From: Tridacna crocea
Lineage: Eukaryota; Mollusca; Bivalvia; Cardiida; Cardiidae
Assembly (NCBI GenBank): GCA_943736015.1
Contig: OX031066.1
Coordinates: 7,568,245 to 7,632,244 of the forward strand
Reading direction: 5' to 3'
Length of the DNA: 64,000 nucleotides
A program made the translations under genes and the position numbers. This document shows, piece after piece, positions 7,507 through 20,407 of the stretch; within the stretch, counting starts at the first letter, position 1; every line of letters starts with the position of its first letter. The notes under the pieces were generated by a model, which saw only the letters and a list, made by a program, of their open reading frames with translations, had not been told where the DNA came from and made no database searches.

Positions 7507-9346
7507 AGGCCATAGAGATACAATAAGATGTAAGAATAACTAATAATCAAAATTTTCTTTGATAGGGTAGAAGACATTGTGAGAAAAGGAGAAAATGCTG
7601 GTAACCTGCATTGTCTCCTTTTCTCAGATTATTTTCCAAAGCCTTCTCTTTTAGGGGTGTTAAAAGGCGTCATTGTATGGTAAGAGGTCAATAAGGATAA
7701 ACATATACCCCCCCTCCCAATCATCCAATCAAATCTCATCCCTCTGTGAAATTATCCAATCACAGAAGCTTTTAGGAAATCAGAATGGGTGCCAACAGCC
7801 AATCAGAGAGGCTGTGAGAAATTCAAAATTGGGCCCGGCCTGGCAGTCAGAGAGGCTTTGAGAAATCAAAATGGGCCCAGTCAGCCAAACAAAATGGCGC
7901 CCTAATATATCAATTGAAAAAACAGTGAACAAAAAACGGCATAAAAGTGGATTTAAAGTCTTTTTTAAAGGCTGCTGTGCAGTCCTTGGCAAACTGCCAG
8001 GCTTGCACCATCCACACATGCCAGATTTCACTGAAAAAGGGCCAAAATTCAAGAAAACGAGGTGGCAGAAGACCTTGTTTTGGTCCTTTCAAGCCCCTTG
8101 CAAGAGTTACTTCCCTTAAAGTAAACCCTTGATGCCCCCTTTACCCTTCAATTGGATTTCCTGATTCGGGCCACATCAAATTCATATAAGCCAAAATGAT
8201 CAATGTACAGTGTAAAAAAAACTGTAAAAAAAAACACACACAAACTAATGTGACAAGTTGCTAAAAAAGGGACTGAAAACTCTTTATTTAGCAATTGTTT
8301 CCTATTGCATAAATCAAACAAAGGGAACTGAAATGTTACTTTTTCTAATCGCTTCAAACCATGACAAGAAACCCAGTTACGTTGATTACCACCTCATACG
8401 TGCCAATTATGCACATGCGAAAAGCACAGAAAACAATGTGACAAGTGGCTAAAAAAAAGACTGAAAACTCTTTCAGTAGGAAGGAATTGCAGCATAATTT
8501 TTCTAATATCTTAAAAGCGCAACAAGAAACCCAGTTACGTTGACTACTGTTTCATACGTGCCAGTTACGCACATGCAAGAACACCAGAAAATGATGTGAC
8601 AAGTGGCTAAAAAAAGACATGAAGACTCTTTTCAGTAGCAACTGCTTCCTGTTGCATAAGTCAAACAAAGAGAACTGAATTTTTTTTTTTTTTTTCTCCA
8701 ATCTCTCTATATCGTACGTGACAACAAACCCATTTACGTTGACTACCGTCTCGTAGGTGCCAGTTACGTATCCGCGAAAACATGAAAAATCGACTTACGG
8801 GACATTTCATAGCAGACGACACCTGTTTCCCAAGTCAAATATAGGGAACTGAATTTCTATTTTTTTTCCTCCAATCTCTTTATACCGTGACAACAAACCC
8901 ATTTACGCTGACTACCGTTTGTAGGTGCCAGTTACGTATCCGCTAAAACATGAAAAAATCGACTTACGGGACATTTCATAGCAGACGACACCTGTTTCTC
9001 AAGTCAAATATAGGGATTTTTCTTTTTTCGTTTTTTCTCACTAGGACCATTGATTCGGTTGCGATGACCATCTCACCCATATGAGACGGTTACGTGCTGC
9101 GCATGAAATTGTAAAGACACTTTCGGAGGCAACTGAAACCTGTTGCACAAATCAAAGAAAGGTAAATCAAACATTTCCCTGTTTTCATACCAGGGTCAGT
9201 TTTGGTGACCGTGCGAGTCAAAAGTCAATGTCATGTTTAACCGCTGCACAAAAAAATAAAATTCAGAAGCAACTGGTTGCTGTTGCAGAAACTTTTTCTG
9301 ATGAAAAAAAAAAAAATCTTGTTTTCGTTTGAAGAATTAAAAAAAT
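7507..9346 (+). repeat. Macrosatellite monomer 5 (1,840 bp, type 2)
   Basis: First type 2 copy: site a type 2, site b C (giving an extra CCAATCA), c and d G, site E CG, T16. Confidence 0.98.
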
Positions 9347-11189
9347 AGGCCATAGAGATACAATAAGATGTAAGAATAACTAATAATCAAAATTTTCTTT
9401 GATAGGGTAGAAGACATTGTGAGAAAAGGAGAAAATGCTGGTAACCTGCATTGTCTCCTTTTCTCAGATTATTTTCCAAAGCCTTCTCTTTTAGGGGTGT
9501 TAAAAGGCGTCATTGTATGGTAAGAGGTCAATAAGGATAAACATATACCCCCCCTCCCAATCATCCAATCAAATCTCATCCCTCTGTGAAATTATCCAAT
9601 CACAGAAGCTTTTAGGAAATCAGAATGGGTGCCAACAGCCAATCAGAGAGGCTGTGAGAAATTCAAAATTGGGCCCGGCCTGGCAGTCAGAGAGGCTTTG
9701 AGAAATCAAAATGGGCCCAGTCAGCCAAACAAAATGGCGCCCTAATATATCAATTGAAAAAACAGTGAACAAAAAACGGCATAAAAGTGGATTTAAAGTC
9801 TTTTTTAAAGGCTGCTGTGCAGTCCTTGGCAAACTGCCAGGCTTGCACCATCCACACATGCCAGATTTCACTGAAAAAGGGCCAAAATTCAAGAAAACGA
9901 GGTGGCAGAAGACCTTGTTTTGGTCCTTTCAAGCCCCTTGCAAGAGTTACTTCCCTTAAAGTAAACCCTTGATGCCCCCTTTACCCTTCAATTGGATTTC
10001 CTGATTCGGGCCACATCAAATTCATATAAGCCAAAATGATCAATGTACAGTGTAAAAAAAACTGTAAAAAAAAACACACACAAACTAATGTGACAAGTTG
10101 CTAAAAAAGGGACTGAAAACTCTTTATTTAGCAATTGTTTCCTTTTGACATAAATCAAACAAAGGGAACTGAAATGTTACTTTTTCTAATCGCTTCAAAC
10201 CATGACAAGAAACCCAGTCACGTTGATTACCACCTCATACGTGCCAATTATGCACATGCGAAAAGCACAGAAAACAATGTGACAAGTGGCTAAAAAAAAG
10301 ACTGAAAACTCTTTCAGTAGGAAGGAATTGCAGCATAATTTTTCTAATATCTTAAAAGCGCAACAAGAAACCCAGTTACGTTGACTACTGTTTCATACGT
10401 GCCAGTTACGCACATGCAAGAACACCAGAAAATGATGTGACAAGTGGCTAAAAAAAGACATGAAGACTCTTTTCAGTAGCAACTGCTTCCTGTTGCATAA
10501 GTCAAACAAAGAGAACTGAATTTTTTTTTTTTTTTTTTCCTCCAATCTCTCTATATCGTACGTGACAACAAACCCATTTACGTTGACTACCGTCTCGTAG
10601 GTGCCAGTTACGTATCCGCGAAAACATGAAAAATCGACTTACGGGACATTTCATAGCAGACGACACCTGTTTCCCAAGTCAAATATAGGGAACTGAATTT
10701 CTATTTTTTTTCCTCCAATCTCTTTATACCGTGACAACAAACCCATTTACGCTGACTACCGTTTGTAGGTGCCAGTTACGTATCCGCTAAAACATGAAAA
10801 AATCGACTTACGGGACATTTCATAGCAGACAACACCTGTTTCTCAAGTCAAATATAGGGATTTTTCTTTTTTCGTTTTTTCTCACTAGGACCATTGATTC
10901 GGTTGCGATGACCATCTCACCCATATGAGACGGTTACGTGCTGCGCATGAAATTGTAAAGACACTTTCGGAGGCAACTGAAACCTGTTGCACAAATCAAA
11001 GAAAGGTAAATCAAACATTTCCCTGTTTTCATACCAGGGTCAGTTTTGGTGACCGTGCGAGTCAAAAGTCAATGTCATGTTTAACCGCTGCACAAAAAAA
11101 TAAAATTCAGAAGCAACTGGTTGCTGTTGCAGAAACTTTTTCTGATGAAAAAAAAAAAATCTTGTTTTCGTTTGAAGAATTAAAAAAAT
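9347..11189 (+). repeat. Macrosatellite monomer 6 (1,843 bp, type 2, rare-variant copy)
   Basis: It carries CCTTTTGACATAAATC in place of CCTATTGCATAAATC (about 10142), CCCAGTCACG (about 10215), an extra C after the T18 tract, site E CA, and A12. The first three variants recur together only in monomer 31. Confidence 0.98.
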
Positions 11190-13037
11190 AGGCCATAGAG
11201 ATACAATAAGATGTAAGAATAACTAATAATCAAAATTTTCTTTGATAGGGTAGAAGACATTGTGAGAAAAGGAGAAAATGCTGGTAACCTGCATTGTCTC
11301 CTTTTCTCAGATTATTTTCCAAAGCCTTCTCTTTTAGGGGTGTTAAAAGGCGTCATTGTATGGTAAGAGGTCAATAAGGATAAACATATACCCCCCCTCC
11401 CAATCATCCAATCAAATCTCATCCCTCTGTGAAATTATCCAATCACAGAAGCTTTTAGGAAATCAGAATGGGTGCCAACAGCCAATCAGAGAGGCTGTGA
11501 GAAATTCAAAATTGGGCCCGGCCTGGCAGTCAGAGAGGCTTTGAGAAATCAAAATGGGCCCAGTCAGCCAAACAAAATGGCGCCCTAATATATCAATTGA
11601 AAAAACAGTGAACAAAAAACGGTATAAAAGTGGATTTAAAGTCTTTTTTAAAGGCTGCTGTGCAGTCCTTGGCAAACTGCCAGGCTTGCACCATCCACAC
11701 ATGCCAGATTTCACTGAAAAAGGGCCAAAATTCAAGAAAACGAGGTGGCAGAAGACCTTGTTTTGGTCCTTTCAAGCCCCTTGCAAGAGTTACTTCCCTT
11801 AAAGTAAACCCTTGATGCCCCCTTTACCCTTCAATTGGATTTCCTGATTCGGGCCACATCAAATTCATATAAGCCAAAATGATCAATGTACAGTGTAAAA
11901 AAAACTGTAAAAAAAAACACACACAAACTAATGTGACAAGTTGCTAAAAAAGGGACTGAAAACTCTTTATTTAGCAATTGTTTCCTATTGCATAAATCAA
12001 ACAAAGGGAACTGAAATGTTACTTTTTCTAATCGCTTCAAACCATGACAAGAAACCCAGTTACGTTGATTACCACCTCATACGTGCCAATTATGCACATG
12101 CGAAAAGCACAGAAAACAATGTGACAAGTGGCTAAAAAAAAGACTGAAAACTCTTTCAGTAGGAAGGAATTGCAGCATAATTTTTCTAATATCTTAAAAG
12201 CGCAACAAGAAACCCAGTTACGTTGACTACTGTTTCATACGTGCCAGTTACGCACATGCAAGAACACCAGAAAATGATGTGACAAGTGGCTAAAAAAAGA
12301 CATGAAGACTCTTTTCAGTAGCAACTGCTTCCTGTTGCATAAGTCAAACAAAGAGAACTGAATTTTTTTTTTTTTTTTTTCTCCAATCTCTCTATATCGT
12401 ACGTGACAACAAACCCATTTACGTTGACTACCGTCTCGTAGGTGCCAGTTACGTATCCGCGAAAACATGAAAAATCGACTTACGGGACATTTCATAGCAG
12501 ACGACACCTGTTTCCCAAGTCAAATATAGGGAACTGAATTTCTATTTTTTTTCCTCCAATCTCTTTATACCGTGACAACAAACCCATTTACGCTGACTAC
12601 CGTTTGTAGGTGCCAGTTACGTATCCGCTAAAACATGAAAAAATCAAAATCGACTTACGGGACATTTCATAGCAGACGACACCTGTTTCTCAAGTCAAAT
12701 ATAGGGATTTTTCTTTTTTCGTTTTTTCTCACTAGGACCATTGATTCGGTTGCGATGACCATCTCACCCATATGAGACGGTTACGTGCTGCGCATGAAAT
12801 TGTAAAGACACTTTCGGAGGCAACTGAAACCTGTTGCACAAATCAAAGAAAGGTAAATCAAACATTTCCCTGTTTTCATACCAGGGTCAGTTTTGGTGAC
12901 CGTGCGAGTCAAAAGTCAATGTCATGTTTAACCGCTGCACAAAAAAATAAAATTCAGAAGCAACTGGTTGCTGTTGCAGAAACTTTTTCTGATGAAAAAA
13001 AAAAAAATCTTGTTTTCGTTTGAAGAATTAAAAAAAT
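11190..13037 (+). repeat. Macrosatellite monomer 7 (1,848 bp, type 2, longest copy)
   Basis: It is 6 bp longer because AAAATC is duplicated in tandem (12640-12651). It also has the only substitution in the invariant core: a C to T that turns CATAAAAG into TATAAAAG at 11623-11630. T18, site E CG. Confidence 0.98.
11623..11630 (+). promoter_or_regulatory. Consensus TATA box TATAAAAG, monomer 7 only
   Basis: A C to T change unique to this copy makes TATAAAAG. It is the only substitution I detect in the roughly 340-bp core across 35 monomers. Confidence 0.4.
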
Positions 13038-14880
13038 AGGCCATAGAGATACAATAAGATGTAAGAATAACTAATAATCAAAATTTTCTTTGATAGGGTA
13101 GAAGACATTGTGAGAAAAGGAGAAAATGCTGGTAACCTGCATTGTCTCCTTTTCTCAGATTATTTTCCAAAGCCTTCTCTTTTAGGGGTGTTAAAAGGCG
13201 TCATTGTATGGTAAGAGGTCAATAAGGATAAACATATACCCCCCCTCCCAATCATCCAATCAAATCTCATCCCTCTGTGAAATTATCCAATCACAGAAGC
13301 TTTTAGGAAATCAGAATGGGTGCCAACAGCCAATCAGAGAGGCTGTGAGAAATTCAAAATTGGGCCCGGCCTGGCAGTCAGAGAGGCTTTGAGAAATCAA
13401 AATGGGCCCAGTCAGCCAAACAAAATGGCGCCCTAATATATCAATTGAAAAAACAGTGAACAAAAAACGGCATAAAAGTGGATTTAAAGTCTTTTTTAAA
13501 GGCTGCTGTGCAGTCCTTGGCAAACTGCCAGGCTTGCACCATCCACACATGCCAGATTTCACTGAAAAAGGGCCAAAATTCAAGAAAACGAGGTGGCAGA
13601 AGACCTTGTTTTGGTCCTTTCAAGCCCCTTGCAAGAGTTACTTCCCTTAAAGTAAACCCTTGATGCCCCCTTTACCCTTCAATTGGATTTCCTGATTCGG
13701 GCCACATCAAATTCATATAAGCCAAAATGATCAATGTACAGTGTAAAAAAAACTGTAAAAAAAAACACACACAAACTAATGTGACAAGTTGCTAAAAAAG
13801 GGACTGAAAACTCTTTATTTAGCAATTGTTTCCTATTGCATAAATCAAACAAAGGGAACTGAAATGTTACTTTTTCTAATCGCTTCAAACCATGACAAGA
13901 AACCCAGTTACATTGATTACCACCTCATACGTGCCAATTATGCACATGCGAAAAGCACAGAAAACAATGTGACAAGTGGCTAAAAAAAAGACTGAAAACT
14001 CTTTCAGTAGGAAGGAATTGCAGCATAATTTTTCTAATATCTTAAAAGCGCAACAAGAAACCCAGTTACGTTGACTACTGTTTCATACGTGCCAGTTACG
14101 CACATGCAAGAACACCAGAAAATGATGTGACAAGTGGCTAAAAAAAGACATGAAGACTCTTTTCAGTAGCAACTGCTTCCTGTTGCATAAGTCAAACAAA
14201 GAGAACTGAATTTTTTTTTTTTTTTTTTTTCTCCAATCTCTCTATATCGTACGTGACAACAAACCCATTTACGTTGACTACCGTCTCGTAGGTGCCAGTT
14301 ACGTATCCGCGAAAACATGAAAAATCGACTTACGGGACATTTCATAGCAGACGACACCTGTTTCCCAAGTCAAATATAGGGAACTGAATTTCTATTTTTT
14401 TTCCTCCAATCTCTTTATACCGTGACAACAAACCCATTTACGCTGACTACCGTTTGTAGGTGCCAGTTACGTATCCGCTAAAACATGAAAAAATCGACTT
14501 ACGGGACATTTCATAGCAGACAACACCTGTTTCTCAAGTCAAATATAGGGATTTTTCTTTTTTCGTTTTTTCTCACTAGGACCATTGATTCGGTTGCGAT
14601 GACCATCTCACCCATATGAGACGGTTACGTGCTGCGCATGAAATTGTAAAGACACTTTCGGAGGCAACTGAAACCTGTTGCACAAATCAAAGAAAGGTAA
14701 ATCAAACATTTCCCTGTTTTCATACCAGGGTCAGTTTTGGTGACCGTGCGAGTCAAAAGTCAATGTCATGTTTAACCGCTGCACAAAAAAATAAAATTCA
14801 GAAGCAACTGGTTGCTGTTGCAGAAACTTTTTCTGATGAAAAAAAAAAAATCTTGTTTTCGTTTGAAGAATTAAAAAAAT
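13038..14880 (+). repeat. Macrosatellite monomer 8 (1,843 bp, type 2, site E CA)
   Basis: It has the longest T tract (T20), A12, and site E CA shared only with monomer 6. Private A at 13912 (TTACATTGATT). Confidence 0.98.
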
Positions 14881-16723
14881 AGGCCATAGAGATACAATAA
14901 GATGTAAGAATAACTAATAATCAAAATTTTCTTTGATAGGGTAGAAGACATTGTGAGAAAAGGAGAAAATGCTGGTAACCTGCATTGTCTCCTTTTCTCA
15001 GATTATTTTCCAAAGCCTTCTCTTTTAGGGGTGTTAAAAGGCGTCATTGTATGGTAAGAGGTCAATAAGGATAAACATATACCCCCCCTCCCAATCATCC
15101 AATCAAATCTCATCCCTCTGTGAAATTATTCAATCACAGAAGCTTTTAGGAAATCAGAATGGGTGCCAACAGCCAATCAGAGAGGCTGTGAGAAATTCAA
15201 AATTGGGCCCGGCCTGGCAGTCAGAGAGGCTTTGAGAAATCAAAATGGGCCCAGTCAGCCAAACAAAATGGCGCCCTAATATATCAATTGAAAAAACAGT
15301 GAACAAAAAACGGCATAAAAGTGGATTTAAAGTCTTTTTTAAAGGCTGCTGTGCAGTCCTTGGCAAACTGCCAGGCTTGCACCATCCACACATGCCAGAT
15401 TTCACTGAAAAAGGGCCAAAATTCAAGAAAACGAGGTGGCAGAAGACCTTGTTTTGGTCCTTTCAAGCCCCTTGCAAGAGTTACTTCCCTTAAAGTAAAC
15501 CCTTGATGCCCCCTTTACCCTTCAATTGGATTTCCTGATTCGGGCCACATCAAATTCATATAAGCCAAAATGATCAATGTACAGTGTAAAAAAAACTGTA
15601 AAAAAAAACACACACAAACTAATGTGACAAGTTGCTAAAAAAGGGACTGAAAACTCTTTATTTAGCAATTGTTTCCTATTGCATAAATCAAACAAAGGGA
15701 ACTGAAATGTTACTTTTTCTAATCACTTCAAACCATGACAAGAAACCCAGTTACGTTGATTACCACCTCATACGTGCCAATTATGCACATGCCAAAAGCA
15801 CAGAAAACAATGTGACAAGTGGCTAAAAAAAAGACTGAAAACTCTTTCAGTAGGAAGGAATTGCAGCATAATTTTTCTAATATCTTAAAAGCGCAACAAG
15901 AAACCCAGTTACGTTGACTACTGTTTCATACGTGCCAGTTACGCACATGCAAGAACACCAGAAAATGATGTGACAAGTGGCTAAAAAAAGACATGAAGAC
16001 TCTTTTCAGTAGCAACTGCTTCCTGTTGCATAAGTCAAACAAAGAGAACTGAATTTTTTTTTTTTTTTTTTTCTCCAATCTCTCTATATCGTACGTGACA
16101 ACAAACCCATTTACGTTGACTACCGTCTCGTAGGTGCCAGTTACGTATCCGCGAAAACATGAAAAATCGACTTACGGGACATTTCATAGCAGACGACACC
16201 TGTTTCCCAAGTCAAATATAGGGAACTGAATTTCTATTTTTTTTCCTCCAATCTCTTTATACCGTGACAACAAACCCATTTACGCTGACTACCGTTTGTA
16301 GGTGCCAGTTACGTATCCGCTAAAACATGAAAAAATCGACTTACGGGACATTTCATAGCAGACGACACCTGTTTCTCAAGTCAAATATAGGGATTTTTCT
16401 TTTTTCGTTTTTTCTCACTAGGACCATTGATTCGGTTGCGATGACCATCTCACCCATATGAGACGGTTACGTGCTGCGCATGAAATTGTAAAGACACTTT
16501 CGGAGGCAACTGAAACCTGTTGCACAAATCAAAGAAAGGTAAATCAAACATTTCCCTGTTTTCATACCAGGGTCAGTTTTAGTGACCGTGCGAGGCAAAA
16601 GTCAATGTCATGTTTAACCGCTGCACAAAAAAATAAAATTCAGAAGCAACTGGTTGCTGTTGCAGAAACTTTTTCTGATGAAAAAAAAAAAAATCTTGTT
16701 TTCGTTTGAAGAATTAAAAAAAT
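14881..16723 (+). repeat. Macrosatellite monomer 9 (1,843 bp, type 2/type 1 recombinant)
   Basis: Site a is type 2 but site b is type 1, the only copy where they disagree. Sites c/d are A/C and site E is CG. Site f carries both changes (TTTTAGTG and GCGAGGC), shared with monomer 12. T19. Confidence 0.98.
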
Positions 16724-18565
16724 AGGCCATAGAGATACAATAAGATGTAAGAATAACTAATAATCAAAATTTTCTTTGATAGGGTAGAAGACATTGTGAG
16801 AAAAGGAGAAAATGCTGGTAACCTGCATTGTCTCCTTTTCTCAGATTATTTTCCAAAGCCTTCTCTTTTAGGGGTGTTAAAAGGCGTCATTGTATGGTAA
16901 GAGGTCAATAAGGATAAACATATACCCCCCCTCCCAATCATCCAATCAAATCTCATCCCTCTGTGAAATTATCCAATCACAGAAGCTTTTAGGAAATCAG
17001 AATGGGTGCCAACAGCCAATCAGAGAGGCTGTGAGAAATTCAAAATTGGGCCCGGCCTGGCAGTCAGAGAGGCTTTGAGAAATCAAAATGGGCCCAGTCA
17101 GCCAAACAAAATGGCGCCCTAATATATCAATTGAAAAAACAGTGAACAAAAAACGGCATAAAAGTGGATTTAAAGTCTTTTTTAAAGGCTGCTGTGCAGT
17201 CCTTGGCAAACTGCCAGGCTTGCACCATCCACACATGCCAGATTTCACTGAAAAAGGGCCAAAATTCAAGAAAACGAGGTGGCAGAAGACCTTGTTTTGG
17301 TCCTTTCAAGCCCCTTGCAAGAGTTACTTCCCTTAAAGTAAACCCTTGATGCCCCCTTTACCCTTCAATTGGATTTCCTGATTCGGGCCACATCAAATTC
17401 ATATAAGCCAAAATGATCAATGTACAGTGTAAAAAAAACTGTAAAAAAAAACACACACAAACTAATGTGACAAGTTGCTAAAAAAGGGACTGAAAACTCT
17501 TTATTTAGCAATTGTTTCCTATTGCATAAATCAAACAAAGGGAACTGAAATGTTACTTTTTCTAATCACTTCAAACCATGACAAGAAACCCAGTTACGTT
17601 GATTACCACCTCATACGTGCCAATTATGCACATGCCAAAAGCACAGAAAACAATGTGACAAGTGGCTAAAAAAAAGACTGAAAACTCTTTCAGTAGGAAG
17701 GAATTGCAGCATAATTTTTCTAATATCTTAAAAGCGCAACAAGAAACCCAGTTACGTTGACTACTGTTTCATACGTGCCAGTTACGCACATGCAAGAACA
17801 CCAGAAAATGATGTGACAAGTGGCTAAAAAAAGACATGAAGACTCTTTTCAGTAGCAACTGCTTCCTGTTGCATAAGTCAAACAAAGAGAACTGAATTTT
17901 TTTTTTTTTTTTTTCTCCAATCTCTCTATATCGTACGTGACAACAAACCCATTTACGTTGACTACCGTCTCGTAGGTGCCAGTTACGTATCCGCGAAAAC
18001 ATGAAAAATCGACTTACGGGACATTTCATAGCAGACGACACCTGTTTCCCAAGTCAAATATAGGGAACTGAATTTCTTTTTTTTTTCCTCCAATCTCTTT
18101 ATACCGTGACAACAAACCCATTTACGCTGACTACCGTTTGTAGGTGCCAGTTACGTATCCGCTAAAACATGAAAAAATCGACTTACGGGACATTTCATAG
18201 CAGACGACACCTGTTTCTCAAGTCAAATATAGGGATTTTTCTTTTTTCGTTTTTTCTCACTAGGACCATTGATTCGGTTGCGATGACCATCTCACCCATA
18301 TGAGACGGTTACGTGCTGCGCATGAAATTGTAAAGACACTTTCGGAGGCAACTGAAACCTGTTGCACAAATCAAAGAAAGGTAAATCAAACATTTCCCTG
18401 TTTTCATACCAGGGTCAGTTTTGGTGACCATGCGAGTCAAAAGTCAATGTCATGTTTAACCGCTGCACAAAAAAATAAAATTCAGAAGCAACTGGTTGCT
18501 GTTGCAGAAACTTTTTCTGATGAAAAAAAAAAAAATCTTGTTTTCGTTTGAAGAATTAAAAAAAT
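16724..18565 (+). repeat. Macrosatellite monomer 10 (1,842 bp, type 2, A/C at c/d)
   Basis: Type 2 at a and b, with A and C at sites c and d. Private changes are T at 18078 and A at 18430 (ACCATGCG). T18, site E CG. Confidence 0.98.
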
Positions 18566-20407
18566 AGGCCATAGAGATACAATAAGATGTAAGAATAACT
18601 AATAATCAAAATTTTCTTTGATAGGGTAGAAGACATTGTGAGAAAAGGAGAAAATGCTGGTAACCTGCATTGTCTCCTTTTCTCAGATTATTTTCCAAAG
18701 CCTTCTCTTTTAGGGGTGTTAAAAGGCGTCATTGTATGGTAAGAGGTCAATAAGGATAAACATATACCCCCCCTCCCAATCATCCAATCAAATCTCATCC
18801 CTCTGTGAAATTATCCAATCACAGAAGCTTTTAGGAAATCAGAATGGGTGCCAACAGCCAATCAGAGAGGCTGTGAGAAATTCAAAATTGGGCCCGGCCT
18901 GGCAGTCAGAGAGGCTTTGAGAAATCAAAATGGGCCCAGTCAGCCAAACAAAATGGCGCCCTAATATATCAATTGAAAAAACAGTGAACAAAAAACGGCA
19001 TAAAAGTGGATTTAAAGTCTTTTTTAAAGGCTGCTGTGCAGTCCTTGGCAAACTGCCAGGCTTGCACCATCCACACATGCCAGATTTCACTGAAAAAGGG
19101 CCAAAATTCAAGAAAACGAGGTGGCAGAAGACCTTGTTTTGGTCCTTTCAAGCCCCTTGCAAGAGTTACTTCCCTTAAAGTAAACCCTTGATGCCCCCTT
19201 TACCCTTCAATTGGATTTCCTGATTCGGGCCACATCAAATTCATATAAGCCAAAATGATCAATGTACAGTGTAAAAAAAACTGTAAAAAAAAACACACAC
19301 AAACTAATATGACAAGTTGCTAAAAAAGGGACTGAAAACTCTTTATTTAGCAATTGTTTCCTATTGCATAAATCAAACAAAGGGAACTGAAATGTTACTT
19401 TTTCTAATCGCTTCAAACCATGACAAGAAACCCAGTTACGTTGATTACCACCTCATACGTGCCAATTATGCACATGCGAAAAGCACAGAAAACAATGTGA
19501 CAAGTGGCTAAAAAAAAGACTGAAAACTCTTTCAGTAGGAAGGAATTGCAGCATAATTTTTCTAATATCTTAAAAGCGCAACAAGAAACCCAGTTACGTT
19601 GACTACTGTTTCATACGTGCCAGTTACGCACATGCAAGAACACCAGAAAATGATGTGACAAGTGGCTAAAAAAAGACATGAAGACTCTTTTCAGTAGCAA
19701 CTGCTTCCTGTTGCATAAGTCAAACAAAGAGAACTGAATTTTTTTTTTTTTTTTTTCTCCAATCTCTCTATATCGTACGTGACAACAAACCCATTTACGT
19801 TGACTACCGTCTCGTAGGTGCCAGTTACGTATCCGCGAAAACATGAAAAATCGACTTACGGGACATTTCATAGCAGACGACACCTGTTTCCCAAGTCAAA
19901 TATAGGGAACTGAATTTCTATTTTTTTTCCTCCAATCTCTTTATACCGTGACAACAAACCCATTTACGCTGACTACCGTTTGTAGGTGCCAGTTACGTAT
20001 CCGCTAAAACATGAAAAAATCGACTTACGGGACATTTCATAGCAGAAGACACCTGTTTCTCAAGTCAAATATAGGGATTTTTCTTTTTTCGTTTTTTCTC
20101 ACTAGGACCATTGATTCGGTTGCGATGACCATCTCACCCATATGAGACGGTTACGTGCTGCGCATGAAATTGTAAAGACACTTTCGGAGGCAACTGAAAC
20201 CTGTTGCACAAATCAAAGAAAGGTAAATCAAACATTTCCCTGTTTTCATACCAGGGTCAGTTTTGGTGACCGTGCGAGTCAAAAGTCAATGTCATGTTTA
20301 ACCGCTGCACAAAAAAATAAAATTCAGAAGCAACTGGTTGCTGTTGCAGAAACTTTTTCTGATGAAAAAAAAAAAAATCTTGTTTTCGTTTGAAGAATTA
20401 AAAAAAT
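18566..20407 (+). repeat. Macrosatellite monomer 11 (1,842 bp, type 2 start, site E AG)
   Basis: It carries A at 19309 (CTAATATGAC), shared only with monomer 14, and site E AG. First member of a duplicated trimer. Confidence 0.98.
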
